A stretch of 64,000 bases of DNA, from NCBI GenBank assembly GCA_028066245.1, contig JALCBR010000006.1, positions 37,526 to 101,525 of the forward strand. Direction: 5' to 3'. The position numbers and the translations under genes are program-made. Positions within the stretch are counted from its first letter, which is position 1. Each line of letters begins with the position of its first letter. The notes under the pieces were generated by a model. The model was not told where the DNA came from, did no database searches, and saw only the letters and a program-made list of their open reading frames with translations. The DNA is from Pirellulales bacterium (GTDB taxonomy: Bacteria; Planctomycetota; Planctomycetia; Pirellulales; S012-138). Shown here one piece after another: positions 1-9,355 of this stretch.

Positions 1-2754
1 AAATCCGTGCTGAACGCCATCGTACTCGGAGCTTGCCATCCGGTTGATGCTGGCGAACTGGATGTATCGGTTGACGGTGTACTCATCGTAGCCAACCGAT
101 CCGGCGAACAGAAAGTGTCCCAGGACATCGTACCCTTCGATGAAACCGCCGAGTGCATAGCTGCGCGACTTGGCGTGAGCGATGGGAACAAACGAGTTCA
201 CTGACGGCGCGGTATAGTTGCCAAAGAAACCGACTCGCGGACCACCCAGGCAACGCGCGGCGCCAAAGGTCGTACCACCGACTGTGTAATCAATCCCCGC
301 AGCATTGCCGTCGTAGTCGACATCGCCGCCACGGCCATATCCCAGAATCCATCCATCCCAAGTTCCGTCACACCCGCAGCAAGCGCCTTGCATTTGGCGG
401 CTGAGGATTCCGTACATTTGGCTGGTGTTCTGCATGCTCACCAAAGCCATTGTTCCGTGGATGTCGCCAACCATTTGGTCAAGCGCCGCAAGAATACTCT
501 CCACGTTCGGATCGGCGTCCAAGATGTCACGCACTCTTTGAAAGTCCGGGTTGGGATTGTTGCGGACAAGATCCAAATACGTTCCCAAGGCGACCTGATT
601 GAACGTACGGCCAAGCAATCCCGTGACCCCGTCACGGCCAATCGTGATGCCAAACGTGAAGGGCGTTTGGAATTGAACTGCACGGAAGCCAGGGATGTTG
701 TCCATCACTGTGGGTGGCGTTCCAACTGTGACGCCGCCCCCGGTGATAATGAATGTGTAGCGCTCGCCGATGTTATAGATACCTGGAGCGGCATCGACGT
801 TGACGGTGCCACCCTGCAGATTGGCAAACCCACTAACAACAATCAGGTCGTTATCAACGCCGGCAACGGGATTGGGCCCGCCGGGTTGGATTTCAATGTT
901 GTACGCACCGCCGACAGAATTCAAATCTCCGTTGATGGTCAACGTTCCAATGCTGTTGCCGGGCGCGATGGTTCCCATCTGTTGTATGGGTGCAGCAGAG
1001 GTGATCATGCCCGCACCGCCTAAGGTAGCGCCAGACCGAATCATCAGGTTCTGGAAGATGACTGAACCGTTGAATCTGGTTTCCCCTCCGACAAGATCAC
1101 CATTAAGGTTTGGTCCAACACCGGTGATGTTGTGGACGTAGTCGAAGAAGAAGGTGCCGTCGGGTGTCGCGGTCGCCTCGCCATTGGCATCCGCAGTTCG
1201 TCCAAAGGTCAGCGTCGGTGCGTTGAGCCCCGCTGTTGAGAGAGCGCTACTGACGATGTTTCCGTTGATCACGGCGCCTTGCATAATGTTGATCTCGCCA
1301 ACTGCTGCCGTTGGACCAATTTCAATCGCCGTGCCCGTACCCCCGAGCGTGTTAATTGTGCCCGTCAGGTCAAATCGACTGACCAGCGCACTCTGATAGT
1401 CTTCCGAGGTGATCTGAAGTCCTGGAAAGTTCAGCAAACCTCGAGTGAAGTCAATCAAAACACCTCGTCCATTCGCTCCTGTGGCGTTGATTGTGCCACG
1501 ATGAACGAGGACATGATTGGCCCCCGCGCTTGCAAACAAGCCGACTCCCGAGGTGCCATTGGCGCTGACTGAGGTTCCCGGCGCGATGGTCACCTTGTTG
1601 CCATTCATGGTATTGCCAGGCTCTTGGCCTCCATTGAGCCGAATGCCGGTACTCGCGAAGCCATTGGCACTGACGTTGGCATTGACGAGCAGATTGCGGT
1701 TGTCCGCTTGGACATAAACTCCATTCGCAAATTCTTGCGTCGGTGCAAATCCACCTGTCGCGGCTTGTATTCCGTTTCCGTTGGTGTAAAAGGCCGCCCC
1801 AAAGTGATCAGCCAGGTTGACGGTGTATCCCATGTCAACAAACGCCGCCAACTCCAACGGCGACATATGCCCCTGGTTGCGGAAGTCCTTGCCGAACGGC
1901 GTTGATCGAGTCAAGTTGGCGAAGTCAAGCAGTAGGTGCGTATCTGGGTTCTGGATTGGCAACGGACCGCCGAAGAGCCCCTGGACGGTGGCTCCTGTAA
2001 AAACGCTGGTAGGTGCATTGGGATCGACGACATTATCGACCCAGGCTTGGTTGAGCTCGACCGACATCAGGGCCTGATCTTGGTCGAAGACCGGCACAGT
2101 ATTCACCATCCCCAAAAGGTGGCCGATTTCATGAATGGCGATCGCTTCCATGGAGTTCAATGTTGGAATCTGCGTCATCACGGAAGTATCGAATGCGTCT
2201 GTGCCGGGGATAAACGCGATCGCTCCATCAATACCGGTTTCCGTTGCTCCGACCGTGTCGGCACGTTGTGGAGTATTACCATTGACGAGCCGGTCAAAGG
2301 TGTTGGTTTGGAACATACCTCCCCCGACATCCGCACCCTGCGAAGCGGCAAAGGCATTGAAAGCGGGCGTCGCGGCATCGATGGCAAAGCGAATCACCGG
2401 TGAATTCGCGTTCGCGGCCGGGAGGCCAAGACGGTCTGACCAATACTGCAAAGCACGTTCGACGGCAGCGATTTGATCCGCTGAAAATACCCCTAGATCG
2501 CCATCGGCAATGACTCCACCACCGAGCATAAACGCACCGCCAGCGGCGTTGTCGCCCGCGTTCCAGAATTGGACGTTGAATCCACCAACCTGGGTAATCG
2601 CCGGATGCTGGGCATGAGCCCGTTCCGAACCAATCGTGGTCGCGATGAGCAGGGCAAACGTGGCCAGGCACAGCGCCTTAGCCACAGTCCGGCGCCACCG
2701 ACCGAAAAGGGGGCTCTTGCGAACAGGCATCTTGGATTTGTCGAGGCAGGACAT
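1..2754 (-). CDS. Autotransporter-domain protein with metalloprotease-like N-terminal region (partial, C-terminus outside window)
   Basis: This frame has no stop codon from base 2754 to base 1, which I checked triplet by triplet; the ORF track omits it because its end lies outside the window. 918 residues are visible. Residues 1-48 form a long signal peptide ending ERAHA. Residues about 50-290 resemble a metzincin-type zinc protease and carry HEIGHLLGM at 208-216; the third-ligand position is Asn218, so activity is uncertain. Residues about 300-780 are Gly/Asn/Thr-rich and low in Cys, as in a beta-helical autotransporter passenger. After a CCGC cluster near 793, a segment beginning GWILGYGRGGDVD looks like the start of an autotransporter beta-barrel, so the protein is probably exported to the outer membrane. 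A later start at Met9 (2730) is possible. Family placement is from motifs only. Confidence 0.8.
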   Translation of the reverse strand, partial: MSCLDKSKMPVRKSPLFGRWRRTVAKALCLATFALLIATTIGSERAHAQHPAITQVGGFNVQFWNAGDNAAGGAFMLGGGVIADGDLGVFSADQIAAVERALQYWSDRLGLPAANANSPVIRFAIDAATPAFNAFAASQGADVGGGMFQTNTFDRLVNGNTPQRADTVGATETGIDGAIAFIPGTDAFDTSVMTQIPTLNSMEAIAIHEIGHLLGMVNTVPVFDQDQALMSVELNQAWVDNVVDPNAPTSVFTGATVQGLFGGPLPIQNPDTHLLLDFANLTRSTPFGKDFRNQGHMSPLELAAFVDMGYTVNLADHFGAAFYTNGNGIQAATGGFAPTQEFANGVYVQADNRNLLVNANVSANGFASTGIRLNGGQEPGNTMNGNKVTIAPGTSVSANGTSGVGLFASAGANHVLVHRGTINATGANGRGVLIDFTRGLLNFPGLQITSEDYQSALVSRFDLTGTINTLGGTGTAIEIGPTAAVGEINIMQGAVINGNIVSSALSTAGLNAPTLTFGRTADANGEATATPDGTFFFDYVHNITGVGPNLNGDLVGGETRFNGSVIFQNLMIRSGATLGGAGMITSAAPIQQMGTIAPGNSIGTLTINGDLNSVGGAYNIEIQPGGPNPVAGVDNDLIVVSGFANLQGGTVNVDAAPGIYNIGERYTFIITGGGVTVGTPPTVMDNIPGFRAVQFQTPFTFGITIGRDGVTGLLGRTFNQVALGTYLDLVRNNPNPDFQRVRDILDADPNVESILAALDQMVGDIHGTMALVSMQNTSQMYGILSRQMQGACCGCDGTWDGWILGYGRGGDVDYDGNAAGIDYTVGGTTFGAARCLGGPRVGFFGNYTAPSVNSFVPIAHAKSRSYALGGFIEGYDVLGHFLFAGSVGYDEYTVNRYIQFASINRMASSEYDGVQHGF

Positions 2755-3946
2755 GTTCGCTCTCTTCGAAAGGAATCTTTTTTCGGTTGTTCGCAGGTAA
2801 ATCGTCCGATGGTGCAGACTCTCGGCACCTAGCGCATCCGGCTTATCATTTGGTCGGCGGGTCTAACCGTTGTCTTTGGCACGACCGAAATCTGCGGAAA
2901 ACTCAACCTAAGCCCCCTAATTTTCCATTGCGCATTTATGCCATAAGTCATTCTCAAACAATGCATTACGTCAAGAAGGTTATCGAGTCTGGCTTGTCAC
3001 AATCGCAGACACCTGAATGCACAAACGGAGCATTCGATTGAATCGACACAACCCCAACGCCATAAAGCATCAATGCAAATAGATGAATTGGTGGTGTACT
3101 GTAAAAGGCTTGAATGCGGCACTAGATTTGCTAGCGGGGCCACTTTTCAAGCGACAATTGCAAGATGACAAGCCCAGCCCTGAAGACACCAGGCAATGTG
3201 ATTCTGAGCAGGCATTGCGACACGGGGACTTTTCTGCAAGATTTGTAAACCAATCTGCGTTAATCACGTAGCGTACGGAGATTGAACGCGCGATTCTCCA
3301 GCTTCATTGCCATTCACTACCTAGCGGTCATCCGCTTCGCCGATGTTCTTGCGACTTGCCGTGACATTCAGCGTGCTGGCTTTGAAAGCAGAGCTGGCGA
3401 TCCTTTTTTTCTCGCTGAGTGGCGGTGTTAGTGAATACTCGCATGCAGAGATTCAAGAGATCTGTGAGCGCGAAGTCGAAGCGACATCCAGCCTCGGCAA
3501 CCGTCAGCGTCAGCGCAAAAACCTGGTGACCACGCGCACTCGCCCGGAATTGCATCCCGGCACTCACTTCCAGCCTGATGGTAGTCACCAGCCGGCGGTT
3601 TCCGGTCATCGCCTGAGTGACAGCTTGCTAGCCCCACTTCGCTGCTAGGCGCGTTGTGCTGCGCTGGCGTCGCATGCGCTATTGGATCGTCGCTTAGTCT
3701 AGCGCGGCCGGTGCGTATTTTTGTGACGCCCCCACAGTCTTTGGCGAACTCTTCGTTGGCCGTCCGCTGGCATTGCGGATTGGTCATCCAGGCGCAAAGC
3801 GGTCTGGCAGACGAATCTGCAACTACCGCAAGCAATACGCAAGCCCGAGGCATTGGAAACGCTCAGCAATGATAGCGTTTCAATGCGAGTTGTGGCGATC
3901 GATCCCCACCATTTGATTTGCAACGGTCATTTGTACGCAGCGAGCG
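2755..3946. other. Gene-poor spacer, 1.2 kb
   Basis: This spacer separates two divergently transcribed genes. It holds only short ORFs on both strands (for example 3343-3648 plus and 3428-3853 minus) with no recognisable domain, Shine-Dalgarno or compositional support. It must carry the promoters of both flanking genes, but I cannot place them with confidence. Confidence 0.5.
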
Positions 3947-6250
3947 ATGGAAATGAATCAAGACGTGAATACATCTCACAGCGACAACTCGGTCTCCATG
4001 CTGAACCCGAAAGTTGTCGGCAAGGATTTGGTCTCCGGCGTCGTCGTTTTTCTTGTCGCCCTGCCACTTTGCCTGGGGATTGCACTGGCATCAGGTGCGC
4101 CGCTGATCTCTGGTCTAATTGCCGGCATCGCTGGCGGCTTGGTAGTTGGAATTCTCAGCGGTTCACACACCAGCGTCAGCGGGCCCGCAGCCGGGTTGAC
4201 AGCTATTGTCGCTGCTCAGATTACGGCGCTAGAGAGTTTTGAAGCGTTTTTAGTGGCTGTCATTTTTGCAGGCGTGATTCAGATCGTCCTCGGTTTGCTC
4301 AAGGCTGGCGGATTGAACGCCTTCTTTCCCAGTAGCGTCATCAAAGGACTTCTGGCAGCTATTGGGGTGATCTTGATTCTCAAACAGATTCCCCATCTTG
4401 TTGGGCACGACTCCGACCCTGAAGGGGCAATGTCATTCCAGCAACCCGATGCGGAAACGAATACGTTTACTGAGTTGCTGAACGTCTTCGGTGATCTGCA
4501 GTTGGGTTCGCTGGTCATTGGACTTGGCTCTGTGGTGCTCTTGCTCGTGTGGGACCGAATTAAGCCCCTCAAGCGGAGCCTGGTCCCAGCGCCGCTGATT
4601 GTCGTTGCGTTGGGTGTTGGCTTAGGATCATGGTTCGGACAGGTCGGCGGAAGATGGGTGATTGGCGCAAGCCATATGGTTGAAGTGCCCGTCTCTGAAT
4701 CCCTTTCGGGGTTTTTTTCTTCGCTTGCTTCGCCTGACTTTTCCGCCGTGTTGAATCCGGCGGTCTATCTGGCCGCGGTCACGATCGCCATTGTTGCGTC
4801 GCTGGAGACGCTCCTGAACTTGGAAGCAGTTGACCGGCTTGATCCGCGGCACAGGCATTCGCCGCCCAACCGCGAACTGATTGCCCAAGGAGTTGGCAAT
4901 ATCACTGCGGGCATGCTGGGCGGTTTGCCCATGACTTCCGTGATCGTCCGCAGTTCTGTCAACATCAGCACTGGGGCCTATACGCGGATCTCCGCCATCT
5001 TCCACGGGTTGCTGCTAGTGGTCAGCGTGATCATGTTCCCGGCCTGGCTGAATATGATCCCTCTCTCCTGCCTGGCCGCGATTTTGATCGTCACGGGATT
5101 CAAACTTGCCAGTCCCAAACTGTTTGTCCAAATGTGGAAGGGCGGCAGATACCAATTCATTCCTTTCGTCACGACCGTAAGTGTCATTGTGCTGAGGGAT
5201 TTGCTTGTCGGAATCATGGTCGGCCTGGGAGTCAGTCTGACATTCATCCTGATGAGCAATCTGCGCCGCCCTGTGCGCAAAGTCGTGGAAGGTCACGTTG
5301 GCGGCGAGGTCGTTCGCATTGAACTGGGTAATCAGGTCAGCTTCCTCAACAAAGCCGCGTTGGAACGCTCGTTGCGAGAGGTTCCAGACGGTGGGCACGT
5401 GTTGCTGGACGCTCACGGCTCGGACTACATCGATCCCGATGTATTGAGCTTGATCCGAGAATTTAAGGAAGAGGTTGGTCCGGCGCGAAACGTCCAAGTC
5501 AGCCTGCGCGGCTTCCGCGATAAGTATGAACTGGAGGATGAGGTCCTGTTCGTTGACTACACCACGCGAGAGCTCCAGCAGCAGCTGACGCCTGCCAAAG
5601 CTCTCCAGTTTCTCATGGATGGCAATGAGCGATTCCGTTCCGGAAAACGGTTGTCGCGAGACCTCGGCCGACAGTTGCGCGCCACATCGCACGGCCAACA
5701 TCCCATGGCCGTGATCCTCAGTTGCATCGACTCACGCACGCCGGCCGAAGTCATCTTTGACTTGGGCCTGGGCGATGTCCTCAGCGTGCGTGTCGCTGGC
5801 AACCTCATCAGCCCCATGATCCTGGGCAGCATTGAGTATGGTTGCAAAGTGGCTGGGGCAAAACTTGTCATGGTGTTGGGCAATACGCAGTGCGGAGTCG
5901 TGGCCACAGCCTGCGAGCACGCCGCGGCCAAGAAAGATCTTTCCCAGGACGGTTCGGCCAATGTTGCTTCCGTTATTCACGAGATCCAAGCCTCGATCGA
6001 TGGTGCGGAGTGCCACTCCGCAATGCAGGGAAGCAAGAATGAGCAAGCCGAGTTTGTTAATGGCGTCGCGACGAACAACGTTCAGCACGTTGTTGACTCA
6101 ATCCTTGAACAAAGTTCAACGATCAAACAAATGACCGAAGAGGGCGAGGTCGCTGTCGTTGGCGGAATGTACGATGTCAGCACCGGCAAGATTGACTTCT
6201 TCGTCGAGAATGGCTTGGTCAACGAAGAAGAGGTCGACGCGATGGCTTGA
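3947..6250 (+). CDS. SulP-family anion transporter fused to a beta-carbonic anhydrase
   Basis: The protein has 767 residues. Residues about 20-430 form a SulP permease with many hydrophobic helices, including the early stretch VALPLCLGIALASGAP. Residues about 450-540 resemble a STAS domain, and about 545-760 are a beta-class carbonic anhydrase. Fusions of this kind are known and are thought to couple bicarbonate or other anion uptake to CO2/bicarbonate interconversion at the inner membrane. In the anhydrase, Cys593, Asp595, Arg597 (CIDSRT) and Cys649 are present, but the usual GHTxCG histidine is Asn646 (GNTQCG, codon aat). That residue is normally the third protein zinc ligand, so activity may be lost or altered. 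Two ATGs lie six bases apart (3947, 3953); the ribosome site is weak. The gene stands alone. Confidence 0.93.
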   Translation: MEMNQDVNTSHSDNSVSMLNPKVVGKDLVSGVVVFLVALPLCLGIALASGAPLISGLIAGIAGGLVVGILSGSHTSVSGPAAGLTAIVAAQITALESFEAFLVAVIFAGVIQIVLGLLKAGGLNAFFPSSVIKGLLAAIGVILILKQIPHLVGHDSDPEGAMSFQQPDAETNTFTELLNVFGDLQLGSLVIGLGSVVLLLVWDRIKPLKRSLVPAPLIVVALGVGLGSWFGQVGGRWVIGASHMVEVPVSESLSGFFSSLASPDFSAVLNPAVYLAAVTIAIVASLETLLNLEAVDRLDPRHRHSPPNRELIAQGVGNITAGMLGGLPMTSVIVRSSVNISTGAYTRISAIFHGLLLVVSVIMFPAWLNMIPLSCLAAILIVTGFKLASPKLFVQMWKGGRYQFIPFVTTVSVIVLRDLLVGIMVGLGVSLTFILMSNLRRPVRKVVEGHVGGEVVRIELGNQVSFLNKAALERSLREVPDGGHVLLDAHGSDYIDPDVLSLIREFKEEVGPARNVQVSLRGFRDKYELEDEVLFVDYTTRELQQQLTPAKALQFLMDGNERFRSGKRLSRDLGRQLRATSHGQHPMAVILSCIDSRTPAEVIFDLGLGDVLSVRVAGNLISPMILGSIEYGCKVAGAKLVMVLGNTQCGVVATACEHAAAKKDLSQDGSANVASVIHEIQASIDGAECHSAMQGSKNEQAEFVNGVATNNVQHVVDSILEQSSTIKQMTEEGEVAVVGGMYDVSTGKIDFFVENGLVNEEEVDAMA

Positions 6251-6424
6251 GAGTGGACTGCCCACATCAACGTGGCGCGAAATCTTGCTCCTCGTCAATC
6301 AGAATAGCCACCGTCCCAGGAACGGTTGGCGCCCCTCCTGGCACCACTCCCGGAAACACTGGTGGCGCGCCCGTTGGAACTCCTGTCGACACCCCTGTTA
6401 GAACTCTGGTCCAAACCACCCGTT

Positions 6425-6494
6425 GGGGGGAGTGCACAGTACCCCCTTTCGAGGTGTATTGACGAGCGAGAAAGCGGCTGAAAATCGCTTTCTC
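6425..6494. terminator. Hairpins between convergent genes
   Basis: A 9-bp perfect stem (GAGAAAGCG / CGCTTTCTC, 6468-6476 with 6486-6494) lies between the 3' ends of the SulP fusion and accC, with a GGGGG/CCCCC pairing just upstream. There is no strong T-run, so a role as a bidirectional terminator is an inference. The rest of 6251-6515 holds a short Gly-Thr-Pro-rich reading frame that I do not call as a gene. Confidence 0.45.
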
Positions 6495-6515
6495 TCAAGC
6501 ACTGATTGACAGCTA

Positions 6516-7865
6516 CTAGTCCCGCTTCTTCCACGTCCGTTCGACGAACGTGGTATCCATCCGCATTTCATGGAACGCGGTGTGGTTGAGGATTTCCCGG
6601 AGGATCGGCTTGGTGGTCTTCAGCCCGTCCACGCGGAGTTCTGTAAGAGCCCGGAGCATACACGCGATGGCTTCATCCCGCGTTGGCTGGTGGACCAACA
6701 GTTTGCCGATCATGGAATCATAATATGGCGGTACGGAATAGCCGCTATGCGCGTGCGAATCAAACCGGACGCCAAACCCGCCGGGTGCAATCAACCGATC
6801 GATCTTGCCTGGGTTAGGGCGGAAGCCATGGTTTGGGTCTTCTGCGTTGATGCGGCATTCCATCGCCGCGCCGCTGGGTTTGATGTTTTCTTGCGTGAAG
6901 GGGAGTTCCTCTCCCGCAGCCACGCGGATCATGGTCTTAATGAGATCAATATTGGTGACGAGTTCTGTGACCGGATGCTCCACCTGAATCCGCGTGTTAA
7001 CTTCAATGAAGTAGAAGTTGTTTTCGCGGTCGAGAATGAACTCGACTGTGCCGGCGTTGGTGTAGTTGGCCGCGCGGGCAATGCGGACCGCAGCATCACA
7101 AATCTCCGCCCGTAGCTCGTCGCTGAGGTTGGGGGCCGGGCTTTCTTCAATCAGCTTTTGATGCCGCCGCTGCGTGGTGCAATCTCGCTCGAACAAATGG
7201 CAGACGTTGCCGTGTTGGTCCGCGATGAGCTGCACCTCAATGTGCCTGGGGAACTGGACGTACTTCTCCAGGTAGACGCTAGGGTCGCCGAATGCAGCCC
7301 CGGCTTCCGCTTGAGCCTGGGCAAGTTCTGACTTGAACTTGAGATCATTTTGGGCCACCCGCATCCCGCGGCCACCACCACCGGCGACCGCTTTGATCAA
7401 CACGGGGAAGCCAAGCTCGTGGGCAGTACGCAAAGCCGCGTCTTCAGACTCGACAATTCCATCACTGCCGGGCACGACGGGCACATCGGCCTTCTTGGCG
7501 AGACGGCGTGCTTTTTCCTTGTCGCCCAGCAACATCATCGCTTCCGGGGTTGGTCCAATGAAATCGATCTGGCAACTGCGGCACACATCGGCAAAGCCAG
7601 GGTTCTCCGCCAAGAACCCGTAGCCTGGGTGAATGGCTTGTACGTTGCCAATCTCCGCCGCCGCGATAATGCTGGCTTGCTTAAGATAGCTATCTCCACC
7701 GCGCGGTCCGCCGATGCAGATTGCTTGATCGGCCAGATCCAGATAAGCCGCACCTCGATCGGCCTCGCTGAAGACGGCGACCGTCTCGATTCCCATCTCG
7801 CGGCATGCACGCAGGATCCTTAGTGCAATTTCGCCGCGGTTCGCTACCAGGATTCGCGTGTACAT
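6516..7865 (-). CDS. accC: Acetyl-CoA carboxylase, biotin carboxylase subunit
   Basis: At 449 residues this is the usual length for AccC. It carboxylates biotin on AccB using ATP and bicarbonate, the first half-reaction of malonyl-CoA formation for fatty acid synthesis in the cytoplasm. It opens with the typical [13 protein letters not shown]. The biotin-carboxylase N domain is followed by an ATP-grasp fold with the glycine-rich loop [12 protein letters not shown] and the signature [13 protein letters not shown], then the C-terminal domain. It lies 168 bp downstream of accB on the same strand, so the two probably form one transcript. No defect is visible. Confidence 0.97.
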   Translation of the reverse strand: MYTRILVANRGEIALRILRACREMGIETVAVFSEADRGAAYLDLADQAICIGGPRGGDSYLKQASIIAAAEIGNVQAIHPGYGFLAENPGFADVCRSCQIDFIGPTPEAMMLLGDKEKARRLAKKADVPVVPGSDGIVESEDAALRTAHELGFPVLIKAVAGGGGRGMRVAQNDLKFKSELAQAQAEAGAAFGDPSVYLEKYVQFPRHIEVQLIADQHGNVCHLFERDCTTQRRHQKLIEESPAPNLSDELRAEICDAAVRIARAANYTNAGTVEFILDRENNFYFIEVNTRIQVEHPVTELVTNIDLIKTMIRVAAGEELPFTQENIKPSGAAMECRINAEDPNHGFRPNPGKIDRLIAPGGFGVRFDSHAHSGYSVPPYYDSMIGKLLVHQPTRDEAIACMLRALTELRVDGLKTTKPILREILNHTAFHEMRMDTTFVERTWKKRD

Positions 7866-8033
7866 AACCAGCTGGAACTTCGGATTCTGCTAAGGGGATG
7901 GGAGAGTGGCCTACGGGGCCGGCAATTGAGCCGCTACGGCGAAAGTTCATCTTTGGGAGTTGCAGCGGTGATCGTCCAGCGCAGCTGCGGACAGAACTGG
8001 GTGACCTGATTGGTCTGCGCGTTGCAAGAATAG

Positions 8034-8519
8034 TTAGGCAGGCTCAATCGCAAACAGGGCTTGATTGTATTCCACCGCCTGTTCGTTTTGGACCAGGGCT
8101 CGCACGATCGTTCCGGAGACGCCGGCGGGGATTTCATTGAAGACCTTCATGGCTTCAATAATGCAAACCGTGGTCTCTGGTTCGACTTTATCGCCTGGTT
8201 TGACGAATGGGGGTTCACCGGGCTTGGCCGAGAGAAAGAACGTGCCTACCACGGGCGCTTTGATGGTATGCAGCTTGCTTTCGTCTTTCTTTGCTGCCGC
8301 AGTTGGATCAGCAGCGGGGGCAGCCGCTTGTGGGATTTGTGCCGGGGGCGCGCTGTGGATTACCTGCGGCGCTGTCTCTGCTCCGCGGCGCAACGAAATG
8401 CGGTCCTCTCCCGAACGCAGGTCGATCGCGGAGAGATCGTGCTCTTGCATGAGTTTCACAAGCTTGCGGATCTGTCCTAAGTCAAAGGGGTCACCGGCTT
8501 TGGACGCCGAGTCAGCCAT
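8034..8519 (-). CDS. accB: Biotin carboxyl carrier protein of acetyl-CoA carboxylase
   Basis: At 161 residues this is a normal AccB. Residues 10-45 form the N-terminal segment typical of BCCP, about 50-80 are an Ala/Pro-rich linker, and 84-161 are the biotinyl domain. Lys125 in EAMKVFNEI is the expected biotinylation site. It carries the biotin group between AccC and the carboxyltransferase. It is followed by accC and preceded on the same strand by a Xaa-Pro aminopeptidase. The start is taken at 8519 because the N-terminal sequence matches family length. Confidence 0.96.
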   Translation of the reverse strand: MADSASKAGDPFDLGQIRKLVKLMQEHDLSAIDLRSGEDRISLRRGAETAPQVIHSAPPAQIPQAAAPAADPTAAAKKDESKLHTIKAPVVGTFFLSAKPGEPPFVKPGDKVEPETTVCIIEAMKVFNEIPAGVSGTIVRALVQNEQAVEYNQALFAIEPA

Positions 8520-9002
8520 GCCATCTAGCTCCAGTTGTCAATATTTCGCGGCGCGCCAACGTCGCTCGGGTGCGCATTCGCGCGCACAGCGAGCCGTCTC
8601 AGGCACCCCTGGTCCCGGCTCAGCCGATCTTGCGGCCGGATTTTTCCTAACTTGTTCTGAATACCCTAGTTGAAGTCAACGCCAAGCGGAAGCCGGCAAT
8701 TTCCGCGACAAGATCATTCGCGGAGAAATTTCGCGGAGAGAATATGGCGTCGTGTCAATTCGATCGACCATTCCATGCTCGACCTGGAATCTGATCCCCT
8801 AGAGAGATTTTCTTGTTGGCGTTCCGTCGCCGCCATGGGCGAACTCGGATTGCCGAGGTGTTGGACGACATCCGACTGGGAGCAGAGCGGAATCAACAAA
8901 GCGCTCGAAAACATCTTCTTGATCGGTGTTCTGTTCGTCGCCAGTTTCATCGCTTCGCGGACCCGCGATTGAATTGCCGCGGCGTTCTCGCACGCCCTGC
9001 TC
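8520..9002. other. Spacer upstream of accB, with homology to the flank of element copy 3
   Basis: No gene can be supported here. The reverse complement of about 8915-9002 is clearly similar to 51332-51420 beside copy 3; both contain CGACGAACAGAAC and CGGCAATTC. The repeated unit is therefore longer than its inverted repeats. The remainder, up to accB, should hold the accB promoter if the element insulates it from the upstream gene. Confidence 0.6.
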
Positions 9003-9237
9003 TCACGCGTACGGGCGAAATTGACATTGGTCAAATTTTTCCATCCTCCAGGGGGGTGGCGCAAACGCTTCACGCCCGTGCAATGGGCCAGCAACGGGAC
9101 CGCAAACATCACCGACAACCTTGACGTTACGTTCAGTAGCATGTTAACCGTCAACCTCTTATGGCGCTCGGCAGCGCGCAGGGCAGCACGAAACACCCCT
9201 CAAATTTGACCAATGTCAATTTCGCCCGTACGCCTGA
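9003..9237. repeat. Inverted-repeat (MITE-like) element, copy 1
   Basis: A 235-bp unit is bounded by 36-bp terminal inverted repeats (9003-9038 and 9202-9237) that differ at one position. Each arm contains GGGCGAAATTGACATTGG and the inner palindrome TTGACATTGGTCAA. The outward flanks CGCCCTGCT / AGCAGGGCG continue the pairing. Two further copies, both in the opposite orientation, lie at 33129 and 51097. No transposase is encoded, so a non-autonomous mobile element or large REP-like structure is the likely reading. It sits between the aminopeptidase gene and accB. Confidence 0.85.
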
Positions 9238-9355
9238 AAGCAGGGCGCGTAGGCTTCCATCGGGGGATGATTTGACAGGGCCATCCGCTCGGCGGAACAG
9301 TAATCCGGCAGGTGCTCTAGGTTTCAGATATGCCGCTGAGAACACAGCCTGCGCG

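Noticed and set aside
388-1023. Plus-strand ORF of 211 codons, and other plus ORFs up to 2832
   Set aside because: They are antisense to the continuous minus-strand autotransporter frame, which has a signal peptide and domain motifs; none of them shows a recognisable domain.
3343-3648. 101-codon ORF with a hydrophobic start
   Set aside because: There is no ribosome site, no homology I can recall, and the second half is low-complexity polar sequence; a competing minus ORF overlaps it.
6247-6462. 71-codon ORF with Gly-Thr-Pro-rich sequence after the SulP gene
   Set aside because: It overlaps the SulP stop, has no ribosome site, and lies in a short hairpin-bearing terminator region.
8714-9196. 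Minus-strand ORF of 160 codons through repeat copy 1
   Set aside because: Its middle is the repeat element, read outward through an arm; the equivalent frame in copies 2 and 3 is broken soon after. It has no supported start.
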